Assembly (NCBI RefSeq): GCF_002895565.1
Contig: NZ_AZRN01000036.1
Span: 62,001-126,000, forward strand
Source: Petrotoga mexicana DSM 14811
GTDB lineage: Bacteria; Thermotogota; Thermotogae; Petrotogales; Petrotogaceae
DNA length: 64,000 nt
Direction: 5' to 3'
Shown piece after piece: positions 54,585 to 63,521 of the stretch (position 1 is the stretch's first letter; each line of letters opens with the position of its first letter). A program made the translations under genes and the position numbers. The notes under the pieces were generated by a model. It searched no databases. It was not told the origin of the DNA and saw nothing but the letters and a program-made list of their open reading frames with translations.

Positions 54585-55481
54585 ATGATGGATATAGATA
54601 ATACGTCAGACTCTATAAAAGATAAAGACAAAATCGAAGGATATATCTCAGAATTTTTATCATATCTGAAATTCGTCAAGCGAAGGGCAGACTCAACCAT
54701 ATATGAATACAAAAAAATATTGAACAATTATAAAAAATTTGTTCAAATTTATGGTCTTACCCGAGGATGTTTTCTAAAATATCTTGAAGAGATCTCAAAT
54801 CTATCACAAAGAACCATAAAACTTAGGATAGTTGTTTTAAAATCCTTTTTGAACTATCTATACGAAAATGGAGAAATATCTGGTAAAAAATATTGGAAAG
54901 ATGCAAACGCAAAAATTCCAAGTGACGTTCCCAAAGGCTTGACAGAAAGTCAAATCAAAGTTTTTTTCTCCGTTATTGAAGATAAATTTGACAAAACTTT
55001 TTATTCATTATTATTAAAAACGGGTTTAAGAATTTCAGAAGCCTTATCGTTAGAAAAAGAACACATTATTTTTTACGATGATCATGCCGAGCTTGTTATA
55101 AATGGGAAAGGAAACAGAGTAAGATATCTAAAGATTTCAAAACAATACGCAGAACAATTAGTAACCTTTGCAAACGGTAAAAAATACATATTTTCAAATG
55201 ACAACGATGTTCCAATAACTTCTAGAACTATGGAGAGAAGATTTCAAGATTACGTTATAAAAGCCAACAAAAAGATCGATCAATTAAGGATTAACGGTTA
55301 TAACAATATAAATTATATCAACGCAACCCCCCATGCTTTAAGGCACACATGCGCAAAAAGGCTTTTAAACTCAGGGAAAAATTTGGAAGAAGTTCGATAC
55401 ATACTTGGACATACGACCATCTCAACTACAGGAATATACGTTAGATCTGATAGTCATAGTTCAGTGCTGGATCAAATATAA
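54585..55481 (+). CDS. Tyrosine recombinase (XerC/XerD-like)
   Basis: The ~298-residue protein has the SAM-like N-terminal DNA-binding domain (FLSYLKFVKRRADSTIYEYK) and the catalytic domain with Arg149 (TGLRISEAL), His250 and Arg253 (HALRHTCAK), His276 (LGHTTIST) and the nucleophile Tyr285 (GIYVRSD). All catalytic residues are present, so it is active in sequence terms. It could be the chromosome dimer resolvase or an element integrase; no att site is visible. It starts 29 bases after the phosphohexomutase, and a strong terminator closes the long same-strand gene run after it. Confidence 0.9.
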   Translation: MMDIDNTSDSIKDKDKIEGYISEFLSYLKFVKRRADSTIYEYKKILNNYKKFVQIYGLTRGCFLKYLEEISNLSQRTIKLRIVVLKSFLNYLYENGEISGKKYWKDANAKIPSDVPKGLTESQIKVFFSVIEDKFDKTFYSLLLKTGLRISEALSLEKEHIIFYDDHAELVINGKGNRVRYLKISKQYAEQLVTFANGKKYIFSNDNDVPITSRTMERRFQDYVIKANKKIDQLRINGYNNINYINATPHALRHTCAKRLLNSGKNLEEVRYILGHTTISTTGIYVRSDSHSSVLDQI

Positions 55482-55506
55482 GATTACAACTTTAAAGTCA
55501 CCTTTC

Positions 55507-55538
55507 AAAAAGTTCCCCAACTTAACGGGGAACTTTTT
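55507..55538. terminator. Strong intrinsic terminator after the recombinase gene
   Basis: AAAAAGTTCCCC (55507-55518) and GGGGAACTTTTT (55527-55538) form a perfect 12-base stem with an 8-base loop and T run, able to act in both directions. It is the first clear terminator after the same-strand gene run that starts at ygeY (23279). Confidence 0.95.
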
Positions 55539-55644
55539 AATAAAGAAAAAAATATTTTTGTTGTTTATTATATGTTTAACTTTACATTGTATAATAAGAT
55601 CTATAAGGGTATAATATATTTACTATTAAGAAAGTGCTTCCTAT

Positions 55645-55679
55645 TAGATATAATTATATTTAATATAAAATTATATCTA
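55645..55679. repeat. Perfect 11-base inverted repeat, AT-rich
   Basis: TAGATATAATT (55645-55655) and AATTATATCTA (55669-55679) are exact complements with a 13-base spacer. All but one pair is A-T, so it could be an operator, a weak hairpin or a chance feature of AT-rich DNA. Confidence 0.6.
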
Positions 55680-55822
55680 TAACGTATAATAAAATATATA
55701 ATGTATATATACTCTTTGAAAATTAAAATATAACAAAACAGATCAACAATAAATTAATGATTCAAATTTTTCCTGTGACAAATAAAAAAGTAGAGAATTT
55801 ATTAAAAATTAGAAAAGAAATT

Positions 55823-55852
55823 TCTGTCGGAAAACCTAAGTTTTCCGACAGA
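55823..55852. repeat. Perfect 13-base hairpin with 4-base loop
   Basis: TCTGTCGGAAAAC (55823-55835), loop CTAA, and GTTTTCCGACAGA (55840-55852). It is an exact palindrome with no following T run, so not a normal terminator. It could be a regulatory RNA stem, a recombination site or a remnant of a mobile-element end. Confidence 0.8.
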
Positions 55853-56188
55853 GTGAGTTAAACAATCAAATAATACGAATTCTAACCTATGAAATCCTTT
55901 ATTTATGCTAATTACAAACTACCTCTTTGTAAGAAGCCATGAGAGCCTTTGAAGTTTTCAATAAATATAAAAAACTAATATCTTAAATTTAATTCTCTAA
56001 ATTAAGCGTTTTACGAAGACCCTTTTCTTTAGAAAGTGTTAGATAAAAATTTTCACCAACAATTTAAATGAAAATTTAACCTTTTCCCTTTTACTCAGGA
56101 AAACCATTTATATACATTGCATATTTATATCATTTTGTATATATTAACGAATCTATATATATAAAAGTTTCTTCTCTTGCTCAAAGAA

Positions 56189-56197
56189 TGTTATAAT
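56189..56197 (+). promoter_or_regulatory. Extended -10 promoter of the MNT/HEPN pair
   Basis: TGTTATAAT combines an extended TGn and a perfect TATAAT about 60 bases before the antitoxin start; the -35 is weak, as extended -10 promoters allow. Confidence 0.6.
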
Positions 56198-56256
56198 ATA
56201 AAATGATTCATAAAGTTGATACTGAAAAGGCAAAAAATGAAGAAGGTGAAATACAA

Positions 56257-56556
56257 ATGCAAAGTTCAAATTTGGAAGAAATAATTCAAACTCTAAGGAG
56301 TTTAAAGAAACAGATAAAGGAAAATTACAAGGCTGAAATTATAGGAATATTTGGGTCTTACGCCAGAAGAGAAGAGAAAAGAGATAGTGATTTGGATATA
56401 ATAGTTAGATTCGAAGAAGGTGCAACACTGTTCGATTTGGCAGGATTATCAATTTTCTTACGGGAAAAACTTAATGTTAAAGTTGATGTCGTTTCAAATA
56501 AAGCTATAAGAGAAGAGTTAAAAGATGAAATATTAAAAGAAGCTATATCGATATGA
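56257..56556 (+). CDS. MNT-domain nucleotidyltransferase, antitoxin of a HEPN/MNT pair
   Basis: The ~99-residue minimal nucleotidyltransferase has the GSX10DXD motif in [17 protein letters not shown] and a further VDVV aspartate. In MntA/HepT systems this protein AMPylates the toxin at a tyrosine and so neutralises it. The ATG at 56257 follows GAAGGTGA; the frame begins earlier at 56203 but that start has no binding site. Its end overlaps the toxin gene by four bases. Confidence 0.9.
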   Translation: MQSSNLEEIIQTLRSLKKQIKENYKAEIIGIFGSYARREEKRDSDLDIIVRFEEGATLFDLAGLSIFLREKLNVKVDVVSNKAIREELKDEILKEAISI

Positions 56557-56894
56557 AAAGAGATTACACTCTTTTTTTAAAAGATATAATTAATGCTATG
56601 TCTTCTATCGAGGAATTTGTTCAAGGAATGAGTTTTGAAGAATTTTCAAAGGATGACAAAACTTTTAGTGCTGTTGTAAGAAAATTCGAAGTTATCGGTG
56701 AAGCTACAAAAAACATTCCAGATAGCTTGAGAGAGAAGTATCCCTATATTCCATGGAATAGTATGGCTGGAATGAGAGACATATTAATACATGCCTATTT
56801 CGGTATTGATTGCGAATTAGTATGGGAATCAATAAAGAATGAAATACCAAGGATAAAACCTGAATTAGAAAAAATAATTAAAGATATAAAATAA
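56553..56894 (+). CDS. HEPN-domain RNase toxin (HepT/DUF86 type)
   Basis: The 113-residue HEPN protein has the RX4HXY motif at Arg75, His80 and Tyr82 ([14 protein letters not shown]). Arg and His make up the RNase site, and the tyrosine is the residue modified by the MntA antitoxin. It overlaps the antitoxin gene. The order antitoxin-toxin and the short overlap are typical. The toxin could also act in defence against phage. Confidence 0.9.
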   Translation: MKRDYTLFLKDIINAMSSIEEFVQGMSFEEFSKDDKTFSAVVRKFEVIGEATKNIPDSLREKYPYIPWNSMAGMRDILIHAYFGIDCELVWESIKNEIPRIKPELEKIIKDIK

Positions 56895-56947
56895 AGGTAT
56901 AAAATTGTGAGATACTTCAATCAAATTTTATAAGTTGGAGAAGATTA

Positions 56948-57553
56948 ATGGCTAAAAGGCAAAAACCTTCTAAAAAAAATACACAATATAAGATTGAAAA
57001 GTTAATCGATTTAGCAAAGGGGGAGCTTCTCAATCACGGCATCACTAACTTCAATTATGAAAAAGTTATCTACGATGCCAAACTCAGCAAATCGACTGTT
57101 TATAAAAAGTTTGGTAAAAAGGATGAATTCATAATTTTTGTTATTAAGAACTTATTAGATGATTTCTTTATTCCCTTTAAAAAATACGTTGATGATTTTA
57201 ACACATTCCAAGAAGTCCTTGATTACTTATCCAATCTAAACTTTGACGTTCAATCTCTGATGAAAGAGTACCCCATAGATGATCTTTTTGAACATCCCGA
57301 GATTACTTCAGTCATAAATGATTACTACTATCAACGGTTTGGAAAGGTAATCACTGATAAGATCGCTGAATTTCAAAAAGCAGGGCAGATAAGAAAGGAT
57401 ATTGAAGCTAAATACATCTTAGAATTTCTTACCTCTGTTACCAAAGGTATGGGTATGATGCTTAAAGATCATGATTTCAAGGAAGTTATTAATAATTACA
57501 GAAAGTTAATTGAAACAGCCCTAGCTTACAAAGCAAATTCTGAAAAGGAGTGA
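56948..57553 (+). CDS. TetR/AcrR family transcriptional regulator
   Basis: The 201-residue protein has the N-terminal TetR HTH (GITNFNYEKVIYDAKLSKSTVYKKFGKKDEFI, about residues 29-60) and a helical ligand-binding domain after it. It probably controls the carboxypeptidase and tricorn genes that follow: its TGA overlaps the GTG of the carboxypeptidase gene. It is lysine-rich at the N terminus. The ligand is not known. Confidence 0.88.
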   Translation: MAKRQKPSKKNTQYKIEKLIDLAKGELLNHGITNFNYEKVIYDAKLSKSTVYKKFGKKDEFIIFVIKNLLDDFFIPFKKYVDDFNTFQEVLDYLSNLNFDVQSLMKEYPIDDLFEHPEITSVINDYYYQRFGKVITDKIAEFQKAGQIRKDIEAKYILEFLTSVTKGMGMMLKDHDFKEVINNYRKLIETALAYKANSEKE

Positions 57554-58923
57554 ACAGTATTAAATTGAAAAATCACTTAAGATCCAGTAAATTTTTTGAC
57601 GTCTTGAGTCTCACAATCTTTATTATAGTTTTTTTTAACTTTAGTACGATTGCCATCGCCGCTCCAATTTCTAGTAGAGTTCCAATTGATAGAGATGACG
57701 AAGATTCCTCAAAAATACAAATAATAGAACCATCCAAAATAGCTGAACCTGAACCCAAACCTAAACCTGCTCCCTCTATAGTTCCCCTAGAAACTCCACC
57801 TATAACTCCTCAAATCCAAAATGAACTAATTTCACAACTGAAAACTTTTCAAGGATTTGTTGGATTTGAATTGAGAGATCTTTCTACCAATGATGTTTTT
57901 ATTGCTTACAATTCTGAAAAGTTATTCATCCCTGCCTCAAACACAAAATTACTTACCGCACTTGTTGCCTTAGAAAGTTTGGGAGATGACTACAAATTTG
58001 AAACCAAAATATACCATACAGGGGAAATAACAAATAATTTCAGAGGAAATCTATATATAAAAGGATATGGAGACCCTGTCTTAACTTCTTTACAATACAA
58101 AGAAATACTAAAAAGGGCAACGGTGGATAGAGGAATAAAAACGATATATGGCGATATAATTTTCGATTATTCTTTTATGACAGAAGAAGGTTTTGGAAGA
58201 GGCTGGATGTGGGATGACCCCCAACCACAAATAGCTGCGATTAATATTTGGCAAACAAGCTATGAATCTTTTAAATATAAAACAAATTATGAAATAAGGG
58301 ATTATATAACCTTTCTTACAACATTGTACTTACAAGAAATAGGTGTCGAATTTTGGGGAGAAATAAGGTATGAAGAAGTACCTTCTAACGCTAATCTACT
58401 GTACACAAATTATTCCCCACCCTTAACAGATATAATACAACAAATGTTGGAGATTAGCGATAACCAGATTGCCGAACAGCTTTTTAGAGATCTTGGCGCT
58501 ATTTACGGTAACGGAGAAATAGAAGATTCCGAAAATCACTTTAAGAAAGTCATCAAAGAAACCTTAGGATACGACACAACCGATTATGTAATTAAAGATG
58601 GCTGTGGATTATCTATGTACAACTTAATTTCCCCAAAGATGTTGGCAGATACTTTATTTTATCTATATTCACAATACCAATCTAAATTTTTAGATTACTT
58701 AGCATCGCCATACGAAGAAAGTACTCTTGAAAAACGTTTTAACTTTGAAATTTATGCAAAAACCGGAACTTTGTATTACGATTCTGCCATCAGTGGAATT
58801 TTCAAATCAAAAAGTGGAAAATATTATATTTTTAGCTTAATGGAAAACAACTTTCCTTTAGATGTTCAAAAGGTGAAAGAGTTTGAAAATTCAATAATCA
58901 ACTATCTCTATGAAAACTTATAA
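57550..58923 (+). CDS. dacB: PBP4-type D-alanyl-D-alanine carboxypeptidase
   Basis: The 457-residue class C penicillin-binding protein trims or cross-checks peptidoglycan peptides. An N-terminal hydrophobic segment (VLSLTIFIIVFFNFSTIAIAA) directs export, followed by a proline/glutamate/lysine linker (EPEPKPKPAPS). The catalytic motifs are SNTK (Ser130-Lys133), SDN (303-305) and KTG (404-406). GTG at 57550 overlaps the regulator stop; a TTG at 57565 is the alternative start. It lies ahead of the tricorn protease gene by 21 bases. Confidence 0.92.
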   Translation: MNSIKLKNHLRSSKFFDVLSLTIFIIVFFNFSTIAIAAPISSRVPIDRDDEDSSKIQIIEPSKIAEPEPKPKPAPSIVPLETPPITPQIQNELISQLKTFQGFVGFELRDLSTNDVFIAYNSEKLFIPASNTKLLTALVALESLGDDYKFETKIYHTGEITNNFRGNLYIKGYGDPVLTSLQYKEILKRATVDRGIKTIYGDIIFDYSFMTEEGFGRGWMWDDPQPQIAAINIWQTSYESFKYKTNYEIRDYITFLTTLYLQEIGVEFWGEIRYEEVPSNANLLYTNYSPPLTDIIQQMLEISDNQIAEQLFRDLGAIYGNGEIEDSENHFKKVIKETLGYDTTDYVIKDGCGLSMYNLISPKMLADTLFYLYSQYQSKFLDYLASPYEESTLEKRFNFEIYAKTGTLYYDSAISGIFKSKSGKYYIFSLMENNFPLDVQKVKEFENSIINYLYENL

Positions 58924-58944
58924 TGACAAAAGGGGGAAGAATTC

Positions 58945-61900
58945 ATGAGTGAAGAGTTCAACGGTTACTACAGATTTCCGACTATTTACAACGATCAAAT
59001 AGCCTTTGTTGCTGAAGATGACATTTGGGTAGTTTCTTCTTCAGGGGGAGTAGCCAGAAGATTAACCTCAAATGTTGGAGAAATCTCCGACCTTACTTTT
59101 TCTGAAGATGGAAAATGGATAGCCTTTACAGGAAGAGATGAAGGTGTACCAGATGTATATATAATTCCATCTACAGGTGGTGTACCAATTAGGTTAACTT
59201 ACTTAGGTGCAAACAGCAAAGTACTTTGTTGGCATGACGGAAAGATAATTTTTTCATCAAATTATACCCAACCTTTTAAAAGAATTACATCCCTATGGGA
59301 AGTCGACGTTGAAGATAAAAGGAAGTTAAAGCAATTAGATTTTGGAATAGCCACTGAAATCTCATTTGGAAAAGAAAAAGGCATCGTTTTGGGAAGAAAA
59401 ACTGGAGATCCAGCTCGATGGAAAAAGTACAGAGGTGGAACAGCTGGAGAATTACTGATGGATGTAGAAGGGAACTACAACTTCAGAAAATTGATCGACT
59501 TAAAATCCAACTTTGCCAATCCAATATGGATTCAAGACCGAATTTACTTCGTCTCAGACCATGAGGATGTCGCTAACATATATTCTTGTACAGTAGAAGG
59601 AAAAGATCTAAAAAAACATACGTATCATAACGATTTTTATGTCAGAAACCCAAAATCTGATGGAAACAATATTGTATACCATGCCGGTTCGGATATTTAC
59701 ATTTTGAATTTATCAACTAACGTATCAGAAAAGGTAGATATAAAATATTACAGTACCTTACCACAAAGAAACAGAAAATTTGTTGAATCCACACAGTATT
59801 TTGAAGGTTTCTCTATTTCTAAAGATGCTGAGAATTTAATAAGCACTCACAGAGGCAAAAGCTTTTATTACAACAACTGGTACGGTCCCGTTAAACAACT
59901 TGGGAAAGAAAGCGGTGTCAGATATAGACTTACCACCTACCTAAATCTGGAAGATGAAGAAAAGGCTGTAACAATAAGCGATGAAAATAATAATGAACAT
60001 ATCGAGGTGTACGATTTAAAAAGTGGCAATTTAATCGATAAAGTCGAGGAATATGATTTAGGAAGGGTTATGAATATCGTTGCCTCTCCTAAAGATGAAG
60101 AAATCTTGTTAACTAATCAAAGAAACGAACTTATCTTGATCGATTTGAGAAACCATAAAAAGATTGATGTGGATAAAAGTACCGTTGGTCCCATTAATGG
60201 ATATTCTTTTTCTCCAGATGGTAGATGGATTGCTTATTCAAAATTTATAAACAGCAAACAAGCCGCTATTATGATATTTGATAAAGTAAAAGGAGAGATG
60301 CAGCAAGTTACAGAACCAATTCTGCTTGATGTAGACCCTGTCTTTGATCCAGACGGAAAATACCTTTATTTTATATCTTATAGGATATTCAATCCAATTG
60401 AAGATAGGCTTCAAATGAATGCAGCCTTCGCAAAAGGTACTAAACCTTATCTTATAACACTCAAAAAAGATATCTTTTCACCTTTTCAGGAAATAATTAA
60501 AGAAGAAGAAAAAGGGAAAGACAAAGAAGAAGAAGAAGAAGAAATAAAAGTTGATATTGATTTTGATAACATCGCTGATAGAATTATACCCTTCCCAGTT
60601 AGTGAAGAAAGATATGTAAACATACAAGCTGCAAAAGATAAAGTTTTTTATACTATTTCTACTGTAAGTGGTGTACTGGAAGATGAAGAAGATATGCTCA
60701 GCGAGAAACATGAAAAATTAACCCTCAAATACTATGATCTTATTGAAAAAGAAGAAAAAACTTATCTTGAGGGCATCTCAGAATTTCAAATTTCCGAGGA
60801 CAAAGAGAAAATCGCAATTCTGATAGACGATGGATTAAGAATTCTTAAAATTTCTAATCCTCCCTCCCCAGAACAAGAAAAAGAATGCGAAAATAAGTAT
60901 ACGAGAAAGTGCGGCTGGATAGATTTTCACAGAGTCAATGTGGAAGTTCAACCACTGTTAGAATGGAGACAAATGCTTTGTGAAGCTTGGCGTCTACAAA
61001 AATTTTATTTTTGGAACAAAGACAAACTAGACGAAATCGAATGGGACAAAATATTAGAAAAGTATTATCCTTTAGTTGAAAGAATAGCAACAAGAACAGA
61101 ATTTTCTGATTTAATATGGGAAATGCAAGGAGAGTTAAAATCATCACATGCCTATGAAATGGGGGGAGAATACAAACCTAAACCAGTTTACAAAATAGGG
61201 TATTTAGGGGCAGATTTGATACTGGATGAAGATAGAAATCTATACAAAATAAGTCACATTGTCAAGGGAGACATATGGGATGAAAAAAATAAACCACCAT
61301 TACTTGGGCCAGGAGTCGAAGTAAAAGAAGGAGATTATCTATTATCGATAAACGGTATAGAAATAAAGGATAAAATACCTAATGAAATTTTGGTGAATTA
61401 CAGTGGCAAAGATGTTGAAATAGTAGTATCAAACGGCGATAATATTGAACATAAAAGAAAGTATGTTGTCAAAACGTTAAAAGATGAAACGTCTCTAAGA
61501 TACAGAGAATGGGTAGAACAAAACAAGAAATATGTTCATGAAAAAACTGATTCACGGATTGGATACATTCACATCCCAGATATGGGATATACTGGATACG
61601 CAGAATTTCACAGAAACTTCTTAAGCGAAGTCAAATATGACGGACTCATAATCGATGTAAGGGTCAACAGTGGTGGCTTTGTATCTTCAATGATTTTGGA
61701 TAAATTGAATAGAAAGTTTATCGGATATGATCTTTCACCATATAGAGAGGCCGAAGCCTATCAATATGATAGTGTTAGAGGTCCAATGGTTGCTATAACG
61801 AATGAGTTTGCTGGTTCAGATGGGGATATTTTTAGTCACTCCTTCAAACTGTTGAAACTAGGGAAACTTATTGGTAAGAGGACGTGGGGCGGAGTGATTG

Positions 61901-62145
61901 GAATTTGGCCTAGAAACCCGCTTGTCGATCACACTATAACAACCCAACCAGAAATGGCCTTTTGGTTTAAAGATGTTGGATGGGACGTTGAAAATTATGG
62001 AACCGATCCGGATATTGAAATAGATATTACCCCAAAAGACTATAAAGAAAAGAAAGATCCACAACTCGATATGGCTATAGAAATAGTACTAAAAGACCTG
62101 AACGAAAATCCACCAATAGGCCCAAAAGATATCAAAAAACCTTAA
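58945..62145 (+). CDS. tri: Tricorn protease
   Basis: Tricorn is a large hexameric serine peptidase that degrades peptides released by other proteases. The 1066-residue protein has N-terminal beta-propellers with WD40/PD40-like repeats (LTFSEDGKWIAFTGRDEG; YSFSPDGRWIAYSKF), a low-complexity acidic stretch near residues 515-535 (KDKEEEEEEIK), a PDZ domain around residues 770-835 (EGDYLLSINGIEIKD) and the catalytic domain. Active-site residues match the archaeal enzyme: Ser-His in KSSHAYEMGG (Ser734-His735) and the nucleophile in AGSDGDIFS (Ser958). No signal peptide, so cytoplasmic. A clear terminator follows. Confidence 0.95.
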   Translation: MSEEFNGYYRFPTIYNDQIAFVAEDDIWVVSSSGGVARRLTSNVGEISDLTFSEDGKWIAFTGRDEGVPDVYIIPSTGGVPIRLTYLGANSKVLCWHDGKIIFSSNYTQPFKRITSLWEVDVEDKRKLKQLDFGIATEISFGKEKGIVLGRKTGDPARWKKYRGGTAGELLMDVEGNYNFRKLIDLKSNFANPIWIQDRIYFVSDHEDVANIYSCTVEGKDLKKHTYHNDFYVRNPKSDGNNIVYHAGSDIYILNLSTNVSEKVDIKYYSTLPQRNRKFVESTQYFEGFSISKDAENLISTHRGKSFYYNNWYGPVKQLGKESGVRYRLTTYLNLEDEEKAVTISDENNNEHIEVYDLKSGNLIDKVEEYDLGRVMNIVASPKDEEILLTNQRNELILIDLRNHKKIDVDKSTVGPINGYSFSPDGRWIAYSKFINSKQAAIMIFDKVKGEMQQVTEPILLDVDPVFDPDGKYLYFISYRIFNPIEDRLQMNAAFAKGTKPYLITLKKDIFSPFQEIIKEEEKGKDKEEEEEEIKVDIDFDNIADRIIPFPVSEERYVNIQAAKDKVFYTISTVSGVLEDEEDMLSEKHEKLTLKYYDLIEKEEKTYLEGISEFQISEDKEKIAILIDDGLRILKISNPPSPEQEKECENKYTRKCGWIDFHRVNVEVQPLLEWRQMLCEAWRLQKFYFWNKDKLDEIEWDKILEKYYPLVERIATRTEFSDLIWEMQGELKSSHAYEMGGEYKPKPVYKIGYLGADLILDEDRNLYKISHIVKGDIWDEKNKPPLLGPGVEVKEGDYLLSINGIEIKDKIPNEILVNYSGKDVEIVVSNGDNIEHKRKYVVKTLKDETSLRYREWVEQNKKYVHEKTDSRIGYIHIPDMGYTGYAEFHRNFLSEVKYDGLIIDVRVNSGGFVSSMILDKLNRKFIGYDLSPYREAEAYQYDSVRGPMVAITNEFAGSDGDIFSHSFKLLKLGKLIGKRTWGGVIGIWPRNPLVDHTITTQPEMAFWFKDVGWDVENYGTDPDIEIDITPKDYKEKKDPQLDMAIEIVLKDLNENPPIGPKDIKKP

Positions 62146-62159
62146 ATCATTAAACAAAT

Positions 62160-62183
62160 GCCGAGCGCACTGCTCGGCTTTTT
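62160..62183 (+). terminator. Intrinsic terminator after tricorn
   Basis: GCCGAGC (62160-62166) and GCTCGGC (62172-62178) around GCACT, followed by TTTTT. The strongest GC stem in this part of the window. Confidence 0.95.
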
Positions 62184-62249
62184 GTTTGGGGTGTGCTCTG
62201 ATCCCTAACTTTATGCTTGAGATCTTATAACAGGTTTTTATTCTATAAC

Positions 62250-63473
62250 TTATCTATCTTCAATTGGAAAAGATACGTATTTAGGAATACCATTTTCGTA
62301 AGATGGATAACTTTCTCCTTGAATTAAAGGTTTGGCATAATCAATAAAATCATCATTTACACCGTAACCGTCATCAGAAATATATTCTTCAGGTAAATAT
62401 TTGGTGTTATTTGCTACCTCGAATAATGGGACCTTTCCAAATTCTATTTTGTAAGGGTCATTTGAGAGACGGTTAATTGTTACCATAAATCCTGAGATAC
62501 CATCCCGAGCATATTCTAAGGCTTTTTCCCCTATCATAACAGCTTCAGCTTGATCAGTTTTACTAACGATGTGTCCTGCACTTCTCTGGAGGTAATCTGG
62601 AATGGACACATGTACTTTCAAGCCTAACCTTGTTAAAATAATGTTGGCTACAACCCTTCCAACATCTCCCAACTGTCTGTTTCCAAAACTATCGGTGTAT
62701 CCCATATCAGAAACAAATGCACCGCTTTTATACCTAATACCTTCCGAAACAGCTATCGTACAGTAACCATTCTTACTTACCTCTTTTTGAACCTTATCTA
62801 TAAAATTATCTTCTTCAAAAATTCTTTCTGGCAACAAAATAACATGAGGTCCAAAATCCCCATTTAATTTAGCTAACGAAGTAGCAGCTGTAAGCCAACC
62901 CGCATGTCTACCCATTGTCTCCATTATGAAAATTTTTGTAGAGTCTTTTGCCATACTACGCGTGTCTATACTTGCTTCCAACATTGAAATTGCCAAATAC
63001 TTTGCTGCAGAACCATAACCTGGAGAGTGATCAGTGCCGTACAGATCGTTATCTATTGTTTTTGGAATCCCTATGACTTTTAAATCATAACCTATCTTTT
63101 TTGAATACTCGTCGATTTTATGGGCCGTGTCCATAGAATCGTTACCACCATTATAAAAGAAATAACTAATATTGTAATCTTCGAACGTTTTAAAAAGTTT
63201 TTGAAAACCTTCTTCATCACCTTCTTTTAATCTATGTCTGCAAGTACCAAAGGCACTTGCTGGTGTAGCTTTCAAATTATTTATTTTATCAACAGATTCT
63301 TTTGTTAAATCGAATAATTTACCTTCAAGAACCCCTGTAATACCATTTATTCCCACATATATCTTATCAATTTGTGGATCCTTTAAAGCCTTGCTTATCA
63401 GTCCATATGCAGAAGCATTTATGACACTAGTAACTCCTCCCGATTGTGCATATATGATATTTTTTTTATTCAA
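62250..63473 (-). CDS. Phosphofructokinase, probably PPi-dependent
   Basis: The 407-residue PFKA-family enzyme phosphorylates fructose 6-phosphate. The motifs NGGNDSMDTA (residues 108-117) and PKTIDND (137-143) are of the pyrophosphate type: ATP enzymes have GGDGS and PGTIDND. MGRHAGWLTAATSLA and PERIFEEDNF follow. A PPi-PFK would run glycolysis reversibly with less ATP, as is common in Thermotogota. TTG start at 63473 after GGGGGTG. Its gene stands downstream of cas6 on the same strand, with 48 bases between. Confidence 0.9.
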   Translation of the reverse strand: MNKKNIIYAQSGGVTSVINASAYGLISKALKDPQIDKIYVGINGITGVLEGKLFDLTKESVDKINNLKATPASAFGTCRHRLKEGDEEGFQKLFKTFEDYNISYFFYNGGNDSMDTAHKIDEYSKKIGYDLKVIGIPKTIDNDLYGTDHSPGYGSAAKYLAISMLEASIDTRSMAKDSTKIFIMETMGRHAGWLTAATSLAKLNGDFGPHVILLPERIFEEDNFIDKVQKEVSKNGYCTIAVSEGIRYKSGAFVSDMGYTDSFGNRQLGDVGRVVANIILTRLGLKVHVSIPDYLQRSAGHIVSKTDQAEAVMIGEKALEYARDGISGFMVTINRLSNDPYKIEFGKVPLFEVANNTKYLPEEYISDDGYGVNDDFIDYAKPLIQGESYPSYENGIPKYVSFPIEDR

Positions 63474-63521
63474 TAATTACACCCCCGAACTTTTAATTTA
63501 AAATTACAATGTATCTATATT

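Larger units (their letters stand above)
55539..56256. other. Long AT-rich intergenic region with palindromes
   Basis: About 700 bases between the recombinase terminator and the toxin-antitoxin pair. No convincing gene. It holds two inverted repeats (listed separately) and a 34-codon frame (55757-55861) without a ribosome binding site whose end (KPKFSDRVS) loosely recalls the start of FlgM-type anti-sigma factors. A promoter for the following genes lies at 56189-56197. Confidence 0.6.

Noticed and set aside
55405-55614. 69-codon frame at the end of the recombinase gene
   Set aside because: Alternate frame crossing the terminator hairpin; no start signal.
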